Source: Helianthus annuus (lineage: Eukaryota; Streptophyta; Magnoliopsida; Asterales; Asteraceae). From it: a DNA stretch of 64,000 nt. The stretch is from the NCBI RefSeq assembly GCF_002127325.2, contig NC_035443.2, forward strand, positions 32,353,930 through 32,417,929, read 5' to 3'. Below, one piece after another: positions 11,113-21,000 of this stretch (position 1 is its first letter; each line of letters starts with the position of its first letter). The notes under the pieces were generated by a model. The model was not told the DNA's origin and did not search any database. It saw nothing but the letters and a program-made list of their open reading frames with translations. The translations under genes were made by a program, and so were the position numbers.

Positions 11113-12303
11113 TTATAGGAATCTTTCCACCTTTTCACAATATCCGTCAACAACCACCACCCGAAAACCTATGATCATCTTTTCCGGCTTCACTTAAACT
11201 GATCAGTGTTGATTTGGTAACAAACATTCTACTCAATCTCAAACCTAATATAGTGCGAGGAAGGGGCAGCGACCGTGGGGCCCTATGGTTTGGGTGGTGC
11301 AGTGACATGGAGATGTTTGTTGGATGTTAGCAGGGCGACGGGAGGGTATGGTTGGGGTGGGACGGTGGGATGGAGGTGTTTGGATGGTGATGTAGGTGTG
11401 GTGATGCAAGTATGGTTGGGATGGGGATGGTAATGCAGGTATGGTGATGCAGGTGTGAGATAGAGGTGTTTGGATGAAATTGTTGATAATTTAGTGTTGA
11501 TTTAGCTTCTTGTTTGTTAAATCTTGAATCTTGATTTTTGTTTTGCTAGAACTGCAATCTATTCTTGATTTCGTGCATACATCTGATTCTTAATTTCATC
11601 GTTACATCTGATTCTTGATAGGAGTTCAACCTGGGCCTGTAATACGATGCCAATGGCATTCAAGGTCTCAAGAAATGCCACATGTACTAGGTCACATGTT
11701 AGAGCAAAATGTCAAAGAAGAATTTAGCCAAAGAATGGCTAGTCACGATCAAACTTTCTTCAGATTGATCTATTACATATCAAAGTGCTACCAATAAGTC
11801 CATAGATCCACCCAACTTTGGTGTTAATTCTAAATCTGTTAATCTAAACCTTGAATTATAGTTCAAGAATCAACAAAGGTGGCTATTGTTCTTACGACGA
11901 CAGTGGTGGTTGTGGTGAGGTGAGGTGAGGAAAGGGCGGCGGTGGTGGTGGTTGTGTGGAGAGGGGTGGCAGAGGTGGTGATGATTGTGGGGTGAGTGTA
12001 TGTCTTGTTGATGAAGATGTTATATGGTGATGAAGATGAAAAGATTTGATGAACATAAATATCTTATAAAGATGAAGTGGTGGTATTGTTTCAATAATAA
12101 TGCAAACGACACATTTGCCCTTCGAATTTTACTTGAAAAGACAATATTGCCCAGGTCAACTAATGGTTGACTAACGAAATCTGTTAGCAGGGACGTGATT
12201 GACCAAATCGACAACTACAGGAGCTTGATTGTTCAATTTTACCAAATAAAAACTCAACGTGCCGTTGGGTGTTTACCACAGAGAGTAAAATTGTAGTTTA
12301 CTC

Positions 12304-12586
12304 AATATTTTTATTACACCTTAATTGGTTACACAATTATGAGCTAACTTATTCTCTTATTAATAATTAACTTGTTTTGATTGCAGAATGTGTTGAATAA
12401 ATGAAGATGGGCTGATGACAATACATAGATTTTAATTACAAAATTTATTGGGCTGAAGAAAAACTTGCGTATGGGCTGCACCATTGATTTAATTGATATT
12501 AAAATTACATTGGGAAAGTAAGGCCGACGAATGGACTTAGAAAGTGAGGCTCATTGTATGGGGGCAATTAATTAGACGAATGGAAC
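12304..12586. other. Intergenic, no gene recognised
   Basis: AT-rich sequence between the right E1 duplication and the SINE; nothing beyond the 9-bp duplication copy at its left edge is supported. Confidence 0.5.
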
Positions 12587-12896
12587 TGCCAATGATCTCT
12601 AGATCAAGTGGTGGAGGGTTTGCATTTCTCTTGAGAGATGCAAGTTCGACTCCCACTTGGTGCAGAGTGAGGCATTGGTGGGCAATGATAGGAGACCCAG
12701 GGAAACCTGGGTTGGATCCTTAAGTCAAACGGGTTTTACCGGTAATTTCACCGTCGTGCCTACGGGCGGGTGGGTTACCGGGTTTTCCCTGGAATTGGTG
12801 GTGGACTCGGGTTACTCTCGGAGTACTCCGTTTGTCCAGTGGGTGCCCCGAGAGTACTCGGGATTGAGTTTGTTGGCCGTTCAAAAAAAAAAAAAA
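12587..12896 (+). mobile_element. tRNA-derived SINE with 16-bp target duplication
   Basis: The head carries TAGATCAAGTGG, close to an A box, and about 40 bp later AGTTCGACTCCC, close to a B box, as in tRNA-derived RNA polymerase III promoters. A 310-bp body ends in about 14 A residues. Flanks ATTAGACGAATGGAAC (12571-12586) and ATTAGAGGAATGGAAC (12897-12912) match at 15 of 16 positions, the hallmark of LINE-mediated insertion. A 90-codon frame inside it is not a gene. Confidence 0.88.
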
Positions 12897-12912
12897 ATTA
12901 GAGGAATGGAAC

Positions 12913-13298
12913 TCAGTGGCGAAGCTTAAAATTTCCGATCGTGGGTCGAAAACGTATATATAGCTAAAAAAATTATAAACCCGGGGGTCGAAAACGTATA
13001 TACTTAAAAAATTTTATACGAAAACTATTTGTACTTGTATTAGCTATCATTGCATTGCATGTGCAGACAAGGGCTTGAGCATTTGCTCTGGTGATAGCTG
13101 AACGTTAACGTTGTGTTGCTAAGTTTAGGTATGGTCTTCCGTGCGCATGGTTTGTAAGGCCTTGCGCAGGCTTTAGGACCATAGTCTTCTGTGCATGGTT
13201 TGTAAGGCTTTGAGTAGGATTTAGGAACATACCCCTACACTACTTTATCTCAATAAGATCATCAATGCAGAGATATGTGTGTGTTCCTTTCGTATTAA
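12913..13298. other. Intergenic, short duplicated word only
   Basis: GGGTCGAAAACGTATATA occurs at about 12942 and again at about 12985. This resembles sequence seen repeatedly in plant intergenic DNA, but I cannot assign it to a family. Confidence 0.4.
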
Positions 13299-13643
13299 GG
13301 GTGTAAGGAGTGGTTAAACACTTTGGAGTGGTAAACTAAAAAACCGACCAATCAGAGCACGCCATGTCAATCAGGCAAAAGTGTTTAAACTTTGCTGAAA
13401 ATTGTTGGCAATGGTTTAGACACTTGGTGAAGTGGTAAACTATTTTTTTAAAAAAAAAGGAAAAAATTGTGATTGGTTGAGATAGGAATGGACCCCACCC
13501 CACCACACACACCCTCTACTTCACCGCATCGGCATCACACCACCGATTTGGTAAACTTGGAAGCGGCAAACTTTGTTGGTGGTGGTGTTTGCCGAGTGGT
13601 AAACATGTTTGCCGCATGTTGCCGATTACCACTCCGTATGCCC
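13299..13643. mobile_element. 345-bp MITE with TAA target duplication
   Basis: GGGTGTAAGGAGTGGT at the left is inverted at the right as GGGCATACGGAGTGGT, and TAA flanks both ends (13296-13298, 13644-13646). Words such as GTGGTAAAC recur through both arms. Consistent with a PIF/Harbinger-type MITE. Confidence 0.8.
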
Positions 13644-13646
13644 TAA

Positions 13647-15053
13647 GCGTTTAGTTTTCTCTCTCTTCAAATTTTCCACAAAAGTTAACCCCTTTCAGTT
13701 TTATGCCGGCTACCCGTTTGATTATATTAATAAATTTTTGGCTTTTATATTTTCTCGAATTTTTATTACCCCAAATCCCATTATATTGAATTGGAAGAGC
13801 AGTAATGAGAAATTGAGAATCTTTCTTTTCATACACAAAAGGCCAGATACCCGACTGTTATCTAAATACTCAGCTCATGTAAATCTAGTATTATCAATCA
13901 ATGACAAAACTACTCTATTTAATACCCTTTTTCTTGGAGAAGTGTGTCAAAAGAGTTTCTCTATTTCAAACATCATGCTGGTTCTCTTAGGTGTGGTTCT
14001 CTACACTAAAATTCTTAATACACCTAAAAGTAAACTAATGTCACAGAAAATTTTTGGAGCTAATAAACGGTTAAAAAAATCATGTTCAGATTGAATTAAT
14101 GGGACATTTAGACTATATGTTTGAAAACAATCCACCACTTCCCCAAATTCCCTAAAACAATTCTCCTACATTTTGATTGTTAGTGTCAAATTCCCCCAAA
14201 ATTGATTTATACAGTTTCAAAGCGATCATAGTGGCATAAAATAATGAATCATAATGCGAAATGCATGGCGTATCCAATTCACAAATCGCATTTATAACAG
14301 TCAATAAGAAATTTAATTCACAAATTGCTAGTAAAAAACTAAGGTAGCCTTCGTTTCATGCAATGTAATGGAATTGGAATTTGCTTAGATATTGAAATTT
14401 AATTTGGATTTCACAAATTACTAATACGAAACTTAATTTCACATATTACAGTTCATAATTACAAATGTACCTAACCCTACGTGACGCCAGAAAGCGAGAA
14501 CTTAAGACCTAATGGCGCAACCAGGAGGACCGTGATCATACAAACCAGCAGTCGGAGACCTTCTTATGTGTGAAGTTATTCTTTGTTTTCGGATTATGCA
14601 TGTTGGACGGTTGCTATGTGGCTCGGACGTTTCAACCGTATCAGTTGGTTGAGTGTCAAATTTGGGACATTGATTCTGATTCTTATGTTTGTACCTTGCT
14701 ATAAATTTCCAGAGAGTAATTTGGCTTGTTACACACTATAGGTGATTAGCTTATGAGCATTTTCACATTTTTATTTACCATTCATCAAAAGAATTATCCT
14801 ATATATTAAAAAACTAAGCTTATGAACAGTATTTACCAGTTTATGACGTGGTTACTTTATTTTGCCCACACTCTGTCTCATCAAGCTTCATTCACACGCG
14901 TATCCTTCGCAACCTCCTAAACCCCTGTCTCTACCAGTCATCATCACCCCCAGCCGACCACCACAACAATCAAAGACAGAGACATGTGAGAGGGAAGACC
15001 ACTGGCGGGCTGCTGGCCGGTTTATTATATTAATGCAAGGAAACTATGAAGTA

Positions 15054-15054
<1 letters not shown>
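13647..15054. other. AT-rich intergenic stretch, no supported gene
   Basis: A 161-codon frame at 13609-14094 starts inside the MITE and has no recognisable domain. The stretch at about 14800-15040 contains CCACC-rich DNA like other TE interiors here. I see no RNA gene. Confidence 0.4.

Positions 15055-15094
<40 letters not shown>
15055..15094. repeat. (TA)n microsatellite
   Basis: About 20 TA units directly left of a MITE; the array resumes at 15470-15486 and 15872-15882, between and after two MITEs. Confidence 0.95.
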
Positions 15095-15099
<5 letters not shown>

Positions 15100-15469
15100 A
15101 GGATAGTGTAAAAAGGGCCTAAAGTGTGAGGTGTGTATTATAACACTATATATAATACTATATAACACCATATAAACACCGTATAACAATATGTAACACC
15201 ATATAATACCATATAACACTATGTAACACTATATAACATTATATAACAAATATAACACTATACATCTATCATAGACATGCTATCAGACAAACTATAGTGT
15301 TATATTTGTTATATAATGATATATAGTGTTACATAGTGTTATATGATATTATATGGTGTTACATATTTTTATACGGTGTTTATATAGTGTTATATAGTAT
15401 TATATAGAGTGTTATAACACACTTCTCACACTTCTCACACTTTGAGCACTTTTTACAGGATCCTCTACC
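15095..15469. mobile_element. MITE in (TA)n, near-palindromic TATAACAC-rich
   Basis: GGGTAAGGATAGTGTAAAA at the left is mirrored by the inverted GGTAGAGGATCCTGTAAAA at the right. The whole 375 bp folds on itself through repeats of ATATAACAC/GTGTTATAT centred near 15280. Both sides are TA microsatellite, so the target duplication would be TA. Confidence 0.85.
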
Positions 15470-15486
15470 TATATATATATATATAT

Positions 15487-15871
15487 GGGATGGTTCAAAT
15501 GAAAACCACTTTTATTGTGAAAACTAACTAAAAAAAGCCTAAAAAACACACAAAATTTTTTTTTTCAATTTTTTTTTATAAAAATCGCTAGTTTTTATAT
15601 ATAAAAAAAACTTTTTAAAAAAAAAAAAAATTTTTGTGTAGTGCACATGTGTAATAATACACATGTGTAGTACACATACATATGTGCAGTATTACACATG
15701 TGCACTACACAAAATTTTTTTTTTTTTTTTTTTGAAATTTTTTTTTATATTAAAAAGCTGCGAAATTTTGATTGCAAAAAAAAAAAAATTTTTTTTGTAT
15801 GTTTTTTTGGCTTTTTTTAATTAGTTTTCGAGTTTTCATAATAACTAGTAGTTTTCATTTGAACCTTCCCC
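15487..15871. mobile_element. Second MITE in the same (TA)n tract
   Basis: GGGATGGTTCAAATGAAAAC at the left pairs with GGGAAGGTTCAAATGAAAAC from the right end. The arms contain long A and T runs and a central palindrome built on GTGCACATGTGTA and TACACATGTGCA. It is unrelated in sequence to the neighbouring MITE but also bounded by TA repeats, only 17 bp away. Confidence 0.85.
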
Positions 15872-16213
15872 TATATATATATACACACAAATCATATATT
15901 AATTGCTTTTAGTTACTGCATATTGCTCTGCTATTTAATCCATGACAACATCTTGGAATATAGAACGATGCTTGTTATGCTAATACACTGCACTCATCTG
16001 TGTTCCGTATAACTAAGGACCAAAGGGGTTGTAGCCTATAGTAGTGGTATGAAGGTGTTATGTAAGGTGGTCCAACAGATGAAGTTGAGGGTTAAGACAT
16101 TTACTTTTATTCTATCCTTACTTCTTTCGTTTATTTTAACTGTAATTTAGAACTATGATTATACCCATATGCTCTAGTTAACAATGAATTACGACTTTCA
16201 TATGGACTATTAA

Positions 16214-17917
16214 GAGTTAACTGTCATTTTCGTCCCTATGGTTTGATCACTTTGGCCATTTCAGTCCATTTTTCAAAAATGCGCCATTTTCCTCCCCGAC
16301 GTTCTGGAAAGGTGCCATTTCAGTCCAAAAATCATAACCCAGTTAAGTCAGTTTGTAAATAAGGACTGATTGTGTAAATTTGTTAACATAAAGGACCATT
16401 TAAGTAAAATGTATAAATATTTATATAATTATAAAATCTATAATATATAAACACACAAATCACTGCTCTGTCTCTCTACTCTCTCTCTAACCCACCACCA
16501 CCATCACCTACACTTCCACCGCCGGTCAACCACCGCTACAGAACACCACCGCCGTCATCATCCTCCGCCGTCATCATCAACCACCATCCCAAAAACACCA
16601 CCGCCGTCATCATCAACCACCATCCCAAAAACACCACTGCCGTCATCATCCTCCTCTCCTCATCATCAACCACCATCCTAAAACACCACCGCCGTCATCA
16701 TCCTCCGCCATCATCATCAACCACCATCCCAAAAACACCACCGCCGTCATCATCGCCACTCTCTCTCTTTCTACTCCCTCTCTCTCTAAACCACCACCAC
16801 CACCACCATCACCTTCACCTCCACCACCACCACCACCACCATCACCTTCACCGCCGCCACACTAGACCTCCGCCGCCACCAACTGAATCGGCAACGCCGA
16901 TGACGGAGAAGGTTACGGCGGCAGATGATGACCAGCAGCAGAAGCCCTAACGTTCGCCTCTGTTTCAGGTAGTTGAACTCTCCGATCACCGTTCCGCTCA
17001 GATCCGTATGATTGAACAAGCCCTAACGTTCGCCTCTGTTTCAGGTAGTTATCAGTTGATTTATTCTATGTTTGTTATCGGTTGTTATAAGATTTGTAAT
17101 TGTTAATTAAGTTTTTGAGAATTAAGTTTGACTTATAGCTGATCACCTCTGCAAGTCTCGCCGGAAAAACCATCGCCGGAGCTTAGTCGCGCCGCCATTC
17201 CAAACGATACCGGATCGGTTTTACTTGTTAAATCAGTATGTTATTACTTATATTATGTTTCTGCAAGTTTAATTACATTATAATCATGTTTTTGGAATCG
17301 AAATCGGATCGGGTTTAACTTTCGTTGACTGTTTTGGGGAAGACGATGAACAGTAACTTGTTCAAATATTTGAATTTTCATTGACTGTTTTGATGGTGGT
17401 GGTGATTGCAGACCATTCATTTTCATCTCCGTATTCTCCGATTCACTCCCACCGGCGACCAAACCTGCAACTATCATCATCTTCCATTAATCTTCTTCAT
17501 CATCGTTGAACCACCCTGTTCACCGTGACATCCTCTTCTCCGATCAAACTACATCTCCAGCATAGAGAGAGAGAGTAGGGAGAGAGTGGTGGCAGTGGCT
17601 GTGGTGGCGGTGGTGGCTGTGGTGGCTGTGGTGGCGGTGGTGGCTGTGGTGGCGGTGGTGGTGGTGGTGGTGGTGGCAGCGGAGTGGTGGTGGTGGCAGG
17701 GCTAGTGGTGGTGGTGTTACAAATTTACACAATCAGTCCTTTATGTTACAAATTTACACAATCAGTCCTTATTTACAAACCGACTTAACTGGGTTATGAT
17801 TTTTGGACTGAAATGGCACATTTCCAGAACGTCGGGGAGGAAAATGGCGCATTTTTGAAAAATGGACTGAAATGGCCGAAGTGACCAAACCACAGGGACG
17901 AAAATGGCAGTTAACTC
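16214..17917. mobile_element. E5: long-TIR Mutator-like element, perfect 9-bp TSD
   Basis: Termini GAGTTAACTG and inverse bound 1704 bp. TIRs of about 185 bp (16214-16400 and 17730-17917) differ at about six sites. GACTATTAA is repeated exactly at 16205-16213 and 17918-17926. The interior has CCACCACC and GGTGGC tracts plus a non-repetitive core (16860-17500), and a 32-bp direct repeat (16943-16974, 17019-17050) containing GTTCGCCTCTGTTTCAG. No transposase is present. Its right end lies 83 bp past the stop codon of the ABCG gene, probably within the gene's 3' untranslated region or terminator. Confidence 0.9.
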
Positions 17918-18000
17918 GACTATTAAATTTACGATTTTTTCAGACATACTCTACTCCATCAAAGTTGTTACATCAAACTCCAATCACGTAAAAGAAATAC

Positions 18001-21000
18001 TTAATGAGAAGGTGTGGCAACAGGATTAACCATCACCTGCACTTTCTGCTTCTCTGGAATAGAAGACACCAAAGTCATTGAACCAGACTTAACCTTCTCA
18101 GCAATCATGATAAAAACACAAAACAAGACCCTCCAAACCACCACCATCCCTAGTAATACCAACAAATCAATCCACTTTGAGTAACCCATTTCAACTTGCC
18201 ATTTTACCCTCAATATATACTCTCCATCCATAACTTTTGGCACCCCGGCTTCGTTATATGCATACCTTACTCCTTCAAACTCATTCTTGAACAATCCTTG
18301 AAAAGCATACTTGTGAAATCCGATGTAAAACAAAGGGTATCTCCAAAACGGGTCCGGTAAATCATTTGGTAAGCGAAAGAACCCACCACTTATCATCATG
18401 AAGCCCTGAATCCCCGCACCCACTATGATTCCCAATAAGTAGTTTGGAACTACGCTCGCGATGGTCATCATTAGACTCTCAACTACCAGCATACAAGCAA
18501 ATATTACGGATGTGAAGTATACAAAGTGATCAAATCCGTCACGAAGTCCTGCGAGGTAGTATGCTACTACCCCTGGAATCACGGATACTAGTAACAAGTA
18601 TGGTATTGATGATAGGGTATTGGCTATAACAAAAGCCCCTGTTGAGTAATGTCCATTTAATCTTTCACGTTCGAATACTTTCATGTCCTCCACAAATGAG
18701 GGGAACCCCCCTATGGCCATGAATGTTAAGAATGAAGCCACAAACATCAGCATCGAACTTCTAGCCTGCAAGTTTAAAATCCATGATGTATGATGATAGA
18801 AATAATATGATTTGTAAGTGTTTATTAGATTGTTTTTGGAACATGTTTAGATTCGGACATAATCTAAATTGTGTTACCTCAACCGAAGTATAGGTTGACC
18901 CAACATTATAGTAGAGTGTTCCAAGACCTAAGGCCAACGCTAAATAGATAGCAAGGCGCAACCAATAGTAGCCAAGATCACGACGCATGTTGACGAAAGA
19001 CCTCCTCGTGAGTACAAGAGATTGGGTTAAGAAGCTTGCATGGTCTTTATTATTGTCATGTGCTTCATCTCTCTATAAAATTTCCAAGAAAATATTCATC
19101 TTAATGGAATTGTAATTTCCTTGCCTTTCATTCCATGCATCGTATAACATATATACAAAGGGTATTAATGACATTTCCTAAAATTGAGCTAGACCACTAA
19201 TCAAGCTAGTCAAAATACATAAATACAAATGATACAATCATGGAACAATTATAGCCTATTCAAAAGCTGTCCATTCTTATACTCCCCCGCAGTCGAAGCG
19301 GGAGGCTCTCGGATGTTGAGACTGGACCGAAAATCGTCGAATAAAACCTTTGGCAAGCCTTTGGTGAAGATGTCGGCGATTTGATATCTGGAGGGAACGT
19401 GGAGAACACGGACGAGGCCTTTGGCGACCTTTTCACGGACAAAATGAATGTCCATTTCGATATGTTTGGTACGTTGATGTTGAACGGGATTGCCCGCAAG
19501 ATAGATAGCACTTACGTTGTCACAATACACCAAGGTTGCTCGATCTAGTGGATGGTGAACTTCCAGGAGAAGGTTGCGTAGCCAACATACTTCAGAGACT
19601 ACATTCGCGACGCCACGGTATTCGGCTTCGGCGCTAGAACGTGACATTGTGGGTTGGCGTTTTGAAGACCATGATAAAAGGTTGTCGCCCATGTAAACGC
19701 AATATCCCGAAGTTGACCGACGGGTGTCGGGACACCCTCCCCAGTCCGCATCCGTGTAAGCCACAAGTGAGGAGGTTTGTGACGGTTGTAGATGTAAGCC
19801 ATAGGTTATGGTGCCTTTGACATATCTTAGGATTCGCTTGAGGGCATTCAAATGGGTCATTTTTGGATCATGCATATGAAGACACACTTGTTGGACTGCA
19901 TAAGAGATATCCGGTCGTGTAAAAGTGAGATATTGTAAGGCGCCCGCGAAACTCCTATATTCCGTGATATTGTCAACAGGAGAACCGTGTGTGTTACTCA
20001 ACTTGTTTTGAGTATCAACGGGAGTGGCAGCCGGCTTACAATCCGTGAGACCGGCACGGTTCAATATTTCTCGAGCATACTTTTCTTGGGAAAGAAATAG
20101 TGAGTTGTTTGACCGTGTCACCGAAATGCCAAGAAAGTAGCTTAAAGGACCGAGATCGGTCATGGCAAATTCTTTGGATAGGAGAGCCATAAATTTTTCA
20201 CGAAGATCATTGGTAGAAGTAATCAAGAGGATATCGTCCACATAGAGTAAGATGTAAGCCATATGGGATCCTTGTTTGAAAATGAATAGAGAATGATCAC
20301 ATTTGCTGTGTTGAAATCCCATCTTTGACACAAAATCGGCAAATCTTTGGTACCATGCCCTCGGAGCTTGTTTGAGCCCGTATAGAGACTTCTTTAGAAG
20401 ACAAACATGATTCGGATATGTGGCATCCCGAAAACCCATTGGTTGATGCATGAAAACCGTTTCATTAAGATGGCCATGTAGAAAAGCGTTTTTAACGTCA
20501 AGTTGATGTATTGGCCATGATTTCGACAATGCTAATGATAAAACGGTTCGAATAGTTGCCGGTTTAACAACCGGACTAAACGTCTCTCCACAATCAATAC
20601 CAACTTGTTGAGATCTACCATCACAAACCAAACGGGCTTTGTATCGCTCAAGAGTACCGTCCGCTTTCTTTTTGTGCCTAAAAATCCACATACTCCGAAC
20701 GATATTCATATCAGTCCGTTTTGGTACTAATTCCCAAGTCCCATTTTCAATAAGTGCCCGAAATTCGTCAGCCATGGCAGTTTTCCAGTTTGGATCGTTG
20801 AGGGCTTCGGTTGGGGATTTAGGTAGTGGGGAAATTTTTTTAGAAGTTGTGGTGTTTAAATTAAATAATTGTTTAGGTTTATAGATGCCAGACATGGAAC
20901 GGGTATTGATAGTGCGAATGGGTTGGGTCTGATGGTTTACGGTGTGTGGGTGTGAATCGGGATGGGCTGGTTGGTTTGGATGGGTCTCGGGTGGAGGTGA

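Larger units (their letters stand above)
6131..12303. mobile_element. E1: long-TIR Mutator-like element, host of the nested cluster
   Basis: The left end GGGTAAACTACAATTTTAG at 6131 is inverted at 12303, with homology over roughly 160 bp (6131-6290 and 12140-12303) including words such as TTGTCGATTTGG. Flanks TATATTTTT (6122-6130) and AATATTTTT (12304-12312) match at 8 of 9 bases, as expected of the 9-bp duplication made by Mutator-like transposases. No transposase is encoded. Unoccupied host sequence is 6131-6395, 7396-7466, 10700-10736 and 11113-12303; the last is GGTGGT-rich with a short unrecognised frame at 11615-11797. Confidence 0.75.

Noticed and set aside
12600..12660. tRNA-like A and B boxes
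   Set aside because: They belong to the head of a SINE with target duplication and poly(A), not to a tRNA gene; no cloverleaf is intact.
13609..14094. 161-codon frame on the plus strand
   Set aside because: It starts inside a MITE, has AT-rich composition and no recognisable motif; a chance frame is more likely.
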